From JAXGXJ01 sp050943595 (GTDB lineage Bacteria > Actinomycetota > Thermoleophilia > RBG-16-64-13), in NCBI GenBank assembly GCA_050943595.1, contig JBMNPM010000013.1:1-41470 (forward strand): a stretch of 41,470 bases of DNA. Reading direction: 5' to 3'. The notes beneath the pieces are model-generated. The model was not told the DNA's origin. It did no database searches and worked only from the letters and a program-made list of their open reading frames with translations. Of this stretch, positions 13,601 to 21,317 are shown in pieces; within the stretch, counting starts at the first letter, position 1, and each line of letters starts with the position of its first letter. The translations under genes and the position numbers were made by a program.

Positions 13601-16582
13601 GGCGTGTCCGCCTTTGTCTGGCCCGACTTCGCTCCTCGAGAGCCCTATGCGAGGGAATCGGACAACCACAGGGCGATTCTCGATCGCGGCCACAAGTACA
13701 AAGAGAAGAAGAACTACATCTCACGGATACTTGCTGTTATGTACCGGATTCGGCCTGACCTGCCGGGGCAAGGGCGTATCACCATCCTGGAGAGCGTGCA
13801 CCGCACGGGGGCCTGCGTTCACAAGGCCGCCTTGGGTGACTGGGACGCCATTCTTGGGTCCAATGCCTACTTTGGGGCACTGCTCCGGCAATCGGGATTG
13901 ACGGCGTTGGAGTTCATGGACTTGCTAAACCAGCCCGACCTGTTGCCTCTTGCTGCCAGACTGTCAATGCCCCTCCGCGACCTGACTGGGCTGCTATCAG
14001 ATGTTCGGCAGTGTACCGTGCGTTCAGAGCGAGGCCGACCAGCGGGTGTGCTTCTCGACTTCTGCTGGATCGGCACGCCCAAATATGGTCCGGCCGCCGA
14101 CAAAGACAGTCTCCAGTCCTGGAGAGCATATGCCGGTGCATGGAGCAGGGCTCATGGCAGTATGGCAAAGACTCGTGCAGAGCGGGGAGGGCGGGAGTAT
14201 CCGAACGATGATGACTACTTCTGCTGGACTGAACTCAACAGATCGGTGGGGTGGGAAGTTCGGCTGAACGGTGACTTCCCCGCAAACCGTTTCAAAGAAT
14301 ATTTGACGGCGTTCTCCGAGCTGATGGCTGACCGACAGCGCACGGATTGGGACTCCTATCGCCGTCTTCTAACAGGCTACATCGGGGTTCGGGCCGACGG
14401 CCAAATCGGTGAATGGACCAAGCCCAGCAACTGTCTTCGGGCTGTCATGCTCGGCTATCTCAAATCGCACGAAGTGATCGACGGCGGGAATTGTCGCAGC
14501 TGTAACCACTGCCTATCGGAAGCCGATCTGGACAAGTATACGGTTGAGCAGCGTCGCGAAGTCGTGGTGCGTATGTCCCCCCAGACGGAGGAGCTGTTCG
14601 AGCGGGTAGAAAAGGCATCTGCCGAATTTCCAGACCTAGACGTGATCCCGGCACTTCTAGCCGAGGTCAAGGCTGAAGAGGAGAGGGGTCGGTCTCTCGT
14701 CAGGTACTTCGAGGGCTGGTCGGCGCGGCTCCTTGAGGATGAGCCCGAGCATCGCGCTGGGATTCTGGCTCGGATACACGCCATGAAGGCCGGTCTTGTC
14801 TCCGTTGACGGTTCAGAGCTGGGATCTCTTGCCGGTCGACTCAAACGTCTTCTCACTTCTGAAGCGGTCCCGGTGGTCTGGGGCGCTGTATCCGATCTTC
14901 ACAGCCTTGCGTCGGGTGAGGCCGAGACGTACCTAGTACAGGTTGCCGTGATGCGAATTGCCGGCGACAACCGAGGTGAGTTGGACGTTATTCGACAGTT
15001 GCTTGAGGCTGGACAGGCGGAGACCATCTCGCCATCAGCCGCCGCGATGAGTGAGGTGTGTCTGCGTGTGCGGGAGCTCTGTCAAGCAGACGGAGCCCTG
15101 CCGGACGCCGCGCTATTCCATGAAGCTACGATTGCTCTCGCCCGTACCTCTGATGACCGGCAAGTCTCAGAGGACTTGTACGCTGAGTTCTTTGGCTCCA
15201 AACTCCGGACCCCCGAGGGGTGGGCGGAGATTGAAACCGAGCTCGAGATTCTGGTTGCCGCTACAGGCGAAGTAGCCTCTGCCCCTGTCCTGAGCCTTCT
15301 GTCTGTCTGGATCAAAGCCGGCGGTGAGAGTTCACGCCAGGGCCGCACACGCGATGTAGGCGAATGGCTGGAGGCTCACCAAAGGCTTCTCGAGGTGTTG
15401 GGCGCTTCTTCCGGCGCTGCAAATCTGGTGGTTCTTCTCGATTCAGCGGAGTTGACGGCATACCCCACGGCTGCCATCTGGGCGATAAGGTGCGCAGTGG
15501 TGGGGGAGGGGTCGACCGCTGTCTCAGCTTCTGTCGGTGCGCACCTTGCCGTGAAAACGCTGTCGACGGGGAGCATCATCGACCGGGAGACCGCGGGGCG
15601 CCTGGTTCGCTGGGTCGGCCAATCGGAAGATGTAGCCCGCATGTTCCAGACCTCTCTTCTCGATGATCAACTTACTGATGAGGAGCGCAGTTCTGTTCTT
15701 GAGGTGGTTCTCGCAGATTCGGAATACGACTCGTGGATAACTCTCGGTAGGTGGCTGGAGCTGATTGAGATCTCCCCGTCATTCTCGACTCGACCTGCCG
15801 CAGTTCTAGGATTCGTGCGATCCGCCAACAGTCTTTGCATGGCGCATTCCAAAGGTGCAGAGGCCTGTCTTGAGGAGCAGGTGAGCGGTGCCAATCTCAA
15901 GCAACTGCAGACACTCGTGGTGTCATCGCTCCGCGGACATGAGAAGTCGCGAGAGGCGCATGGGGAGCTCGTACCAATGCTGGCAGCGCTTCCATCGTCT
16001 CTCGCCGAGTACGTGGAGATGTGCCTTCTTGAGGGCGTGCCACCTGAGCTGGTCGAAGACGGATTCGTGCGGCTTGTTGCCACCGGTGACAGGTCTCAAG
16101 TTCTCGCACTTCTCAGGAGCACTCGCAGTCGGTCAGACGTGGTCTTGCCGCAGATTTTGCGACAGGCTTGCAAACTGCTCGAGGCTCTTCAAGGATTGTT
16201 CAACACTGCGGATGGCCGCGTTTTGGAGCAGCCGAAAGCGTCGGACATTACGGCACTGTGGTCCAATCTGACCCCGGAAGCCAGCGTTGAGAACGCCGAC
16301 GTGTTTGTCGCCGCCATCCATGAACTCAGAACGGGCTGGAACCCGGCCTGGATGACGCCGGTGGCGCGGGAAGTCGAGGCGCTCGTGATGGCTCGGCGCT
16401 ACCGGGAGGCCGGAGAGCTGGCCGGTAAGCATCCGGGGTTGAGGTTGGGAAGCGACCGTAAGCTTGCTGCGGCCTGGATTGCTCAAGCAAGGGCTCGGGG
16501 GGAACCGAGGTTTGCACCTCCTGATACCACCGTGCTGTTGCGGGTGGCGTCGTACGTGATCGAGTACTTCAGGCGAAGCTGA
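10652..16582 (+). CDS. Giant methyltransferase-RecQ helicase fusion protein
   Basis: This is a 1976-residue protein starting at GTG 10652. Residues ~60-340 resemble a class I SAM methyltransferase: motif I LLDIGVGTGTTA (Asp130), the acidic strand LLGVDRSEDAL, and a VVASNVWNELD motif IV-like segment. A RecQ-type superfamily 2 helicase spans ~510-900: Walker A ATGGGKS (Lys544), box DEAHCISQWGHDFRP (Asp645), IALTATA, IYHGKM, and the arginine-finger motif QEAGRAGRDG. A CX2CX2C zinc-like motif (Cys1281, 1284, 1287) closes the RecQ part. The last ~650 residues are helical and repeat-like without a recognised family. About 40 residues inserted between helicase motifs (SDDAGPDQDQDSYEYS...) are unusual. 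Coupling to a DUF1848 protein and nearby defence genes suggest an anti-phage role; this is inference. Confidence 0.85.
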   Translation: MTEVPHGIDSPVVHTLENLIAPGMRARLSPYVEAAQLFALFGCLPDQQRREASTRTIIEHEQTRIDQLARHWAEFVTANNKDFAGNDYRDPDFLGAYLAYYFSVNVAKVQLVLLDLVRAGEMRGQLRLLDIGVGTGTTAVALLDFLLVWSQVCDLYGEPFPVESVELLGVDRSEDALEWAGRVVEGYVDALGGRATPDGSGRLETVRRWAREARWQQHDLATGSLPDLGSYLPTLVVASNVWNELDSEGHIGFERMISSLNLEASVAVIEPGDERSAMALMRWRRTFLQNGGDWVSVGPCGQDAGADLPKACERCWHIRREAFQPTQLYNAFRKACIPLVRDTRTFDDYANRLLSWSYVILHKGAGYCVSQPIPSCRLEDIGSQSAPIVARYMGTYRARSPVCRDPDRPAADSEEKFSEYLKLCPVPFDVERMAFRRSPGFQIPSLRHGELLSITGGVSVGNVGGAPYLEPAGSQGTTRLQPLDGQPGITSFLPVYTDSTRAAVNEFSHRLFGFEQMRAFQHEILERVLTGRNILGIAATGGGKSECFILPAVLFSGITVVVSPLKSLMHDQYYQRICDRYGLHHLTTFINGDLPFYEREARLRRMEQGCYKLVYFTPEQLERSYVLESLNRANKTIGVRYLAMDEAHCISQWGHDFRPSYLNILRRLSDQGREIRPAIIALTATASPPVRADICEELGLDPLPLDQGGDVLVHSANRPELNFVVRVTSSTAEKSAGIVGDLRKLERYNRDNEEPGAALVFMPYTGGNPDYVTGERGGAQSTGVSYFASYLERTLGRKVAIYHGKMDSDDAGPDQDQDSYEYSSLGDMRGRGRGQQQEAFISGARDVMVATKGFGMGVDKPNIRYVIHRSPPGNLEAYAQEAGRAGRDGEISTAVLYYSPDSPGDDTAPVGSILPSDHEIQRRFLSDKYVRPQDVAAVWAFLQQLGRRLVITGASGSGSNTHAYFTNDEVVGYLDQLAAGGVSGVSAFVWPDFAPREPYARESDNHRAILDRGHKYKEKKNYISRILAVMYRIRPDLPGQGRITILESVHRTGACVHKAALGDWDAILGSNAYFGALLRQSGLTALEFMDLLNQPDLLPLAARLSMPLRDLTGLLSDVRQCTVRSERGRPAGVLLDFCWIGTPKYGPAADKDSLQSWRAYAGAWSRAHGSMAKTRAERGGREYPNDDDYFCWTELNRSVGWEVRLNGDFPANRFKEYLTAFSELMADRQRTDWDSYRRLLTGYIGVRADGQIGEWTKPSNCLRAVMLGYLKSHEVIDGGNCRSCNHCLSEADLDKYTVEQRREVVVRMSPQTEELFERVEKASAEFPDLDVIPALLAEVKAEEERGRSLVRYFEGWSARLLEDEPEHRAGILARIHAMKAGLVSVDGSELGSLAGRLKRLLTSEAVPVVWGAVSDLHSLASGEAETYLVQVAVMRIAGDNRGELDVIRQLLEAGQAETISPSAAAMSEVCLRVRELCQADGALPDAALFHEATIALARTSDDRQVSEDLYAEFFGSKLRTPEGWAEIETELEILVAATGEVASAPVLSLLSVWIKAGGESSRQGRTRDVGEWLEAHQRLLEVLGASSGAANLVVLLDSAELTAYPTAAIWAIRCAVVGEGSTAVSASVGAHLAVKTLSTGSIIDRETAGRLVRWVGQSEDVARMFQTSLLDDQLTDEERSSVLEVVLADSEYDSWITLGRWLELIEISPSFSTRPAAVLGFVRSANSLCMAHSKGAEACLEEQVSGANLKQLQTLVVSSLRGHEKSREAHGELVPMLAALPSSLAEYVEMCLLEGVPPELVEDGFVRLVATGDRSQVLALLRSTRSRSDVVLPQILRQACKLLEALQGLFNTADGRVLEQPKASDITALWSNLTPEASVENADVFVAAIHELRTGWNPAWMTPVAREVEALVMARRYREAGELAGKHPGLRLGSDRKLAAAWIAQARARGEPRFAPPDTTVLLRVASYVIEYFRRS

Positions 16583-16656
16583 TCGCGAAGAAGGCGGGTC
16601 TGGCTCCGAGTTCAGCCGGCAGACTTGGAAGGGCCGGCAGGTGTGAGTATAGCCTT

Positions 16657-16701
16657 GCTAATATTTCAATAATTAGCCATATTCACGCAGGCATGAATAT
16701 G
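16657..16701 (+). promoter_or_regulatory. Two adjacent inverted repeats and promoter upstream of the AbiEi-like gene
   Basis: In a sharply AT-rich gap lie GCTAAT-N9-ATTAGC (16657-16677) and, directly abutting it, CATATTCA-N8-TGAATATG (16678-16701), both with perfect arms. A TTGCTA at 16655-16660 and CATATT at 16678-16683 with 17-base spacing make a plausible promoter covered by both repeats. AbiEi antitoxins are known to autorepress through paired inverted repeats at their promoter, so these are candidate operators. Confidence 0.6.
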
Positions 16702-16716
16702 GGAATTATTTGAAAG

Positions 16717-17739
16717 ATGGCTGAAAACTCGACAGCCGCCGCGGAGCTCGCAGCTCGCCTCAACAGTCATGGCTTTCACCAGTTCAAGGTTGTCGGCGAT
16801 AAGGTGATCCGGCGAGGGCCTGGTAAGGACGTCGTTCTTGTCGCAATTAGCGCGGGCAGAGGGCGCCCATATGAGGTGGCTGAGGCCCTGACACGGGCCA
16901 CGGATGTGTCCAACTCCGTCATTGTCGGTGAGGAGTTCACCCCGGGGGCTCTTGAGGAGCTGAGGAAGAGCGGGGCGAACTACATGGACCGGCGGCTTAC
17001 GCATGTCTGGCTCAACGACCCCGCCTTCGTGGTCCATTGGCTGGAAGATGAGAATGCTGGCTCTCAAGAGACCGATGTTGGCGAGCCCCGTCTGCATGGC
17101 AGCGCCGGCGGTGTCGTTATCGCGCTGCTCGAACAACCGGAGGCGAGACACAAGGTGACCGCTCTGGCTAAGCGAGCCGGTGTCTCTGTCGCTACGGCCC
17201 AACGTGTCGTGTTTGAACTGGAAGCGGAGGGCTTTCTCATCGCCGAGGGCGCCGGTCCTCGAAAGACGCGGAGAATCGAGGATCCGGCTGCGCTTCTCGA
17301 CCGATACGTTCAGGACGCGGCCCGTGACCGGCGTCGGTCGGTGAGGTGCAGAGTGCTTGGAGATAGTACTCAGCAAATCGCGGCTGCGGTAGGTGGACGG
17401 CTTGTCAAGGCCTCAATCGGTAGCGCTCTAACGGGAGTCGCTGCCGCAATGGTCGAAGCTCCCGCGCTGACCAGCGTCTCTGTCACAGAGTTCTGGGTCG
17501 CCAGAGGCACCGCCGTCGAGTATCTGCGAAAGGCCGTCGGTGGAATCAGTTCTGAGGAAGGTGCCAATGTCGTTTTGTGGCGGGCGGGCTCCGGGGGGCC
17601 CCTGGTTGGTGCCCAGCCCAGTCCTACGACAGAAGTACCGGTAGCCTCTCGCTTCCGGGTTTATGCGGATCTCCTCGTGAATCCCAGACGCGGTCGCGAG
17701 CAGGCAGCTACGTACCGAGAAAGAGTTATTGGTTTCTGA
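16717..17739 (+). CDS. AbiEi-like type IV antitoxin/transcriptional regulator
   Basis: This is a 340-residue protein. Residues ~125-185 contain a winged helix-turn-helix (HKVTALAKRAGVSVATAQRV followed by ELEAEGFL), then the AbiEi-type linker DPAALLDRYVQDA and a C-terminal domain with the pattern ASIGSALTGVAAAMVEAPAL, ending RFRVYADLLVNPRRGREQA. These are features of AbiEi-family antitoxins of type IV systems, which counter the AbiEii nucleotidyltransferase and repress their operon. The first ~110 residues form an extra alpha/beta domain that may recognise DNA or protein. The gene looks intact. Its expected partner follows 1 base after the stop but is broken, so this is an orphan antitoxin. 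Confidence 0.75.
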   Translation: MAENSTAAAELAARLNSHGFHQFKVVGDKVIRRGPGKDVVLVAISAGRGRPYEVAEALTRATDVSNSVIVGEEFTPGALEELRKSGANYMDRRLTHVWLNDPAFVVHWLEDENAGSQETDVGEPRLHGSAGGVVIALLEQPEARHKVTALAKRAGVSVATAQRVVFELEAEGFLIAEGAGPRKTRRIEDPAALLDRYVQDAARDRRRSVRCRVLGDSTQQIAAAVGGRLVKASIGSALTGVAAAMVEAPALTSVSVTEFWVARGTAVEYLRKAVGGISSEEGANVVLWRAGSGGPLVGAQPSPTTEVPVASRFRVYADLLVNPRRGREQAATYRERVIGF

Positions 17740-17740
17740 C

Positions 17741-18082
17741 ATGACGGCCAAAAATGTGAGCGACTATGGTGAGCAGGTCACGGCAAGATGTGAGCGCGTT
17801 CTTGGCACGGTCATTCGTGCGATAGGCGTCCCCGTGGCGTGATCGAGTATGCCTGGTAGGCGGCCTGGTCCCCCGGTATCTTCTTCCCGGAGTCATTGAC
17901 CCTCTCACCGGTGCCCACGTCGGAAGCACCGATGTTGATATGGCTCTGGGATTGGCCATTGGTGGTCAGCTGGGTGGAGCGTATCAGACCTTAGAGAAGA
18001 ACCTGAAGATTATTTCAAAATCACAAACGATCCTGAAATTGAGAACGCAATTCGCGAAGACAATTACAGAGCGATGAAATAA
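17741..18082 (+). pseudogene. AbiEii-like nucleotidyltransferase toxin, frameshifted and truncated
   Basis: The ATG at 17741 opens a frame reading SDYGEQVTARCERVLGTVIR, the usual N-terminus of the toxin partner of AbiEi-like regulators, and stops at 17842. One frame over, from 17844, the sequence continues with the nucleotidyltransferase core: RVCLVGGLVPRYLL and then HVGSTDVDMALGL, containing the GG and D-x-D positions of the fold, and GAYQTLEKNLK. Homology ends near 18000; normal toxins are about 250-300 residues. The tail to 18082 best reads in yet another frame (KITNDPEIENAIREDNY, ending RAMK), which may derive from a different gene. The toxin is therefore inactivated by a shift and loss of its C-terminal two thirds. 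Confidence 0.7.
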
Positions 18083-18124
18083 GATTGAATGGGTGATGGA
18101 CACCAAGACACCTGAGCACACAGT

Positions 18125-18250
18125 GAGCAGCAGCACTTCACGCAGTTCGAGACCGCAAGGATTCTCGGCGCCCGTCGGCCAAAAGTCTCGGAGTTACTCA
18201 CCGGCAAACTTGACGGCTTCTTCACGGAGCGTCTCATCCGTCCCTCGTGC
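18125..18250 (+). pseudogene. Fragment of an XRE-type antitoxin gene
   Basis: Without a start or stop of its own, this segment reads FTQFETARILGARRPKVSEL followed by LTGKLDGFFTERLIR. That is the helix-turn-helix core of the HigA-like small antitoxin family, where a typical match has an A-A-x-L-G-x-x-Q-P-K-V-S-x-L-L-x-G-(K/R) pattern. Only about 40 codons survive. The rest of the 18083-18487 gap holds no other supportable gene. Confidence 0.6.
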
Positions 18251-18487
18251 GCGCCACCATGCTTAAAAGGTATACTCATTGTGAGTTACAGCACGGAGCT
18301 TGGGCGGATGGGCTGGTTCGCATGTGCCCTTCCCATAGGAGCCACCGGCTTTGGTATCTGCGAGGCGCCGGCTTGATCGATTGTCTCGTTAGACACTAGG
18401 ATGTTTCGTTGGGACGTGTGGGCTGTAGAGACGGTTTGGTAAGAAGTGTAGATTCCGTGTAGTAGTGCGAAGAAAGGATGTCTAGTT

Positions 18488-18883
18488 ATGGGCAAAGTGA
18501 TTGGCACTCTTCACTGGGATGGTTGCGTTGATTGCAAACATGACATCATAGAAAAGGGCGGTTGTGAGATTGACGACGCCTATAGGAACATCCACATAGA
18601 AGGTGTAAGGTACGTCTGTGACAGCTATGAGAAGTCACCGAAGTACGCCAAAATAGTAGAACTCAAACCTAACGACCGTATCAAAGTCACCTACTTCCGC
18701 ACGACTCACTCAGGTGACGATAGGGGGGGTAGCTACACCGGTCAATTCCGGGGCAGGATCCACAGTTCGGACAACGTGGCGTTCTCCGTCAGAGGAGAGG
18801 CGATATGGGTCACGACCGATCAGGGTGTGGAGGAGTTCACTAATATCTCGGATCTTCTGCAGATCGAAAAGCTGGAATTCTAG
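18488..18883 (+). CDS. Small Cys-containing hypothetical protein
   Basis: This is a 131-residue protein with no family I can name. Four cysteines cluster in the first third (Cys13, Cys16, Cys26, Cys44; CX2C-X9-C-X17-C), suggesting a zinc or iron-sulfur knuckle. The rest alternates hydrophobic and charged residues like a small beta-barrel (KIVELKPNDRIKVTYF, QFRGRI, NVAFSVRGEAIWV). An AAAGGA lies 8 bases before the ATG. Base composition is less GC-rich than in neighbouring core genes, so it was probably acquired with the toxin-antitoxin debris before it. It ends about 120 bases upstream of the kinase-like gene in the same direction. Confidence 0.6.
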   Translation: MGKVIGTLHWDGCVDCKHDIIEKGGCEIDDAYRNIHIEGVRYVCDSYEKSPKYAKIVELKPNDRIKVTYFRTTHSGDDRGGSYTGQFRGRIHSSDNVAFSVRGEAIWVTTDQGVEEFTNISDLLQIEKLEF

Positions 18884-19002
18884 GGACCTCTCTCTGCGGG
18901 ATATCGTGTGCAGCGGCTTGCCGTCTCGCAAATGCTCGAGTGGCGGTGGAGCCTGTTGGTAGCCTGGTCGGTGGGGCTGAGGTATAGCAGTTGGGGTGAG
19001 CG

Positions 19003-20238
19003 ATGCCGCAATTGAAGGCGGCGCAGCCCATCCTGGTGTTCAACTGCGGCAGTTCTTCTCTGGGCTGCAGGCTGTATGGCTTTGACGACCGGCTGGATCC
19101 TCAGCCGGTCTTCTCGGCCAAGGCACATCGCGTCGGAGTCACGGGTAGTGAGCCATCGTTCCTACAGTATGGCGCTGCGGGGGCGAGTCGGAAGACGGTG
19201 CTTCCGCTCCCCAATCATCGTACGGCCGCGCGTCGTATTCTCGAGTGCATTGAGGAGATGGGCCTGGAGGTCGGTTGGATCGGGCATCGTTTCGTGCATG
19301 GAGGTGAGGACTTCAGGGAGTCCGTCGTCGTCGACGAGGCAATCTTGGAGAAGCTCACGGACTGTGCTCCGCTGGCGCCCATCCATAATCCGCTTTCACT
19401 GTCGGTCGTTCACGAATGCCGGAAGGTCCTACCCGGCCACGTCCAGTACGTAACTTTCGACAACGCCTTTCACGCACACATACCTGAGTGGGCCTACACG
19501 TATGCCGTTCCGCAGAGTGTACGTGACCACTTTAACTATCGGCGCTACGGCTTCCACGGACTCTCCTACTCGTACATCGCTCGGACGGCGCCCTTTTTTC
19601 TGGGGATGCCTGCGGAGGCAATCAAGATGGTGGTCTGTCATTTGGGCACCGGTGGAGCGAGTGTGTGCGCCATCGATGGCGGCCGGTCGGTGGATTCGTC
19701 CATGGGCTACTCGCCGCTAACGGGGCTACTGATGAGTACGCGTTGCGGTGATGTCGATCCAATGCTCGCGCTTGAGTTGATCGTTGCCTATGATATGCAC
19801 CCCGACGACGTCCTCAGCCTGCTGACCAATCGTAGTGGGCTGCTGGGCGTGACGGGATTCTCCAGCGATCTACGCGACATCCTCCAGAATACGGTCCCGG
19901 AACGGGCCGAACGGGCTGCGCTGGCATTCGAGATGTATACGCACCGGCTGCGCAAATACATCGGGAGCTTCGTGGTCACGCTGGGAGGCATTGATGCCCT
20001 GATCTTCACGGATGATATCGGGCTCACCAACTGGCGTGTACGGGAACGGGTGTGCAGGGACATGGAGTGGTGTGGAGTGGTGCTTGACGACGAAGCCAAT
20101 CGCAACGCCACGACTGCGTGCGCCGCTTCTATTGAGGCCGTCGGTTCCAAGGTGAAGGTGGTGGTCATGCCGACTGAGGAAGAGTTGGTCATCGCTCAGG
20201 AGGGCATGGGTTTGATCGGGAACGAAGTCGCCTCGTGA
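19003..20238 (+). CDS. Acetate kinase-family protein with altered nucleotide-binding motifs
   Basis: This 411-residue protein belongs to the acetate/propionate kinase (ASKHA) fold. Conserved catalytic positions are present: Asn14 in NCGSSSL, Arg96 in HRFVHGGE, His128 in LAPIHNP, Asp153 in TFDNAFH, His185 in YGFHGLS, Arg247 in STRCGDVDP and Glu393-394 in PTEEELVI. Two nucleotide-side motifs deviate. The HLGNG motif reads HLGTGGAS (Thr216 for Asn), and the TxGIGEN motif reads FTDDIGLTN (Asp337-Asp338). The carboxylate and phosphoryl-transfer site thus looks preserved while the phosphate donor/acceptor site is changed, so another acyl substrate or phosphoryl partner is likely. The stop overlaps the next gene as GTGA, which encodes a degenerate homologue. 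Not confidently a housekeeping ackA. Confidence 0.8.
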   Translation: MPQLKAAQPILVFNCGSSSLGCRLYGFDDRLDPQPVFSAKAHRVGVTGSEPSFLQYGAAGASRKTVLPLPNHRTAARRILECIEEMGLEVGWIGHRFVHGGEDFRESVVVDEAILEKLTDCAPLAPIHNPLSLSVVHECRKVLPGHVQYVTFDNAFHAHIPEWAYTYAVPQSVRDHFNYRRYGFHGLSYSYIARTAPFFLGMPAEAIKMVVCHLGTGGASVCAIDGGRSVDSSMGYSPLTGLLMSTRCGDVDPMLALELIVAYDMHPDDVLSLLTNRSGLLGVTGFSSDLRDILQNTVPERAERAALAFEMYTHRLRKYIGSFVVTLGGIDALIFTDDIGLTNWRVRERVCRDMEWCGVVLDDEANRNATTACAASIEAVGSKVKVVVMPTEEELVIAQEGMGLIGNEVAS

Positions 20239-21317
20239 TCCTGCTCTTCCACCCGGCTCCGTTTCAGTTGGAGTGGCGTTGCGTCTCCGATGACGGCATT
20301 CGCGAGTACGCCGTGGACGTGGAGGGTGATTGGCCGGCGGCCGTCTTGGAGTCCTTTGCCGCCGGGAAGAGAGTGCAGGCCGTCGGATACTACCTGCACA
20401 ACGGGGGGGACGAGATCACGGAGCCGGCTGATACGCTTACGAGTGAGACCGTTGGGCGTCTGCGGAAGATCGTACATCTGTCGCCTCAGCGTAACCAGAT
20501 GACGCTCCAGGTGGCCACTTTCGCTATGCGAAAGTGGCCCGGTGCCGCTCACGTGCTCTTCTGCGACACTGCCTTCTTCACCCGCCTGCCGCCGGCTGTG
20601 CGCACCTATGCTCTGCCGTACGAACTGACGCAGACGGGCCTGCACCGCTACGGTGGGTCCGGCCTGTGTCATGAAGAGATGTGGCGGCAGGCCCAGGCGT
20701 CGACTGGGGGGAGGGCGCGAAAGGTCGTCAGTGGCTACTTGGGCGATTACTCTGATCTGGCGGCTATCCAGGATGGAGTGCCCGTCGAGACCACCCTGGG
20801 ATTGACACATCTTGAGGGTCTTATGTCTTCGCAGGGCTGTGGGGAGATAGACCCCACCATCATCTTCCAGCTGGCGGCCGCCGGTCTTTCCTACCCGGCT
20901 ATCAATCAACTGCTCTCTACTCAGAGCGGGTTCACTGCGTTGGCCGGGATGCCCTGTGGATTGGCTGATGTCCTTGGTGGGGCGGGCGATCCTGGTCTGG
21001 TCACAGCCCGCCGTGCCTTCACCTATCAAGTGACCAGGTATCTCGGCGCGATGTTGGCCGTCCTGGGCGGAGTAGATATGCTGATCTTCTCGGGTGAACG
21101 CCCTGCTGAGATCATGCCGTTGGTGTGGGATGTGTGCGACGCTGTGTCTTTCCTGGGCGTACGCTGCCGGCGCGAGGAAGGCCGTATCGGGTTCCCGCGA
21201 CTGGTGTCCGCGGAGGATTCGACGGTTGCGGTCCTGGTCAGCGACTACAGTCTCTGGGAGGCGATGGCCGGCCACATCCGGCGCATGATGGAGGATCACA
21301 AGGAGCGGATGCGATGA
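20235..21317 (+). CDS. Degenerate acetate kinase-family paralogue (probable pseudokinase)
   Basis: This 360-residue protein starts at a GTG overlapping the previous stop. It follows the acetate-kinase order of motifs, but the key residues are gone: the N-terminal NxGSSSL position reads HPAPFQLEW; HRxVHGGE reads YYLHNGGDE; the YGFHGxSH motif reads YGGSGLCHE; HLGNG reads YLGDYSD; TRxGxxDP reads QGCGEIDP; GIGEN reads SGERPAE; and the final NEEL glutamates are absent. Structural strands between them (LFCDTAFFTRLPPAVRTYALPY, in outline) are kept. It is a folded but probably non-catalytic homologue. Acetate kinases are dimers, so this is likely the partner subunit of the upstream protein. The FolE2-like gene overlaps its stop as ATGA. 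Confidence 0.72.
   Translation: MILLFHPAPFQLEWRCVSDDGIREYAVDVEGDWPAAVLESFAAGKRVQAVGYYLHNGGDEITEPADTLTSETVGRLRKIVHLSPQRNQMTLQVATFAMRKWPGAAHVLFCDTAFFTRLPPAVRTYALPYELTQTGLHRYGGSGLCHEEMWRQAQASTGGRARKVVSGYLGDYSDLAAIQDGVPVETTLGLTHLEGLMSSQGCGEIDPTIIFQLAAAGLSYPAINQLLSTQSGFTALAGMPCGLADVLGGAGDPGLVTARRAFTYQVTRYLGAMLAVLGGVDMLIFSGERPAEIMPLVWDVCDAVSFLGVRCRREEGRIGFPRLVSAEDSTVAVLVSDYSLWEAMAGHIRRMMEDHKERMR

Noticed and set aside
20196..21299. Minus-strand frame of about 367 codons opposite the second kinase-like gene
   Set aside because: Composition is rich in His, Arg, Gln and Pro as expected for a reverse-strand shadow; the plus-strand frame has 4-base overlaps with both neighbours and recognisable family spacing.
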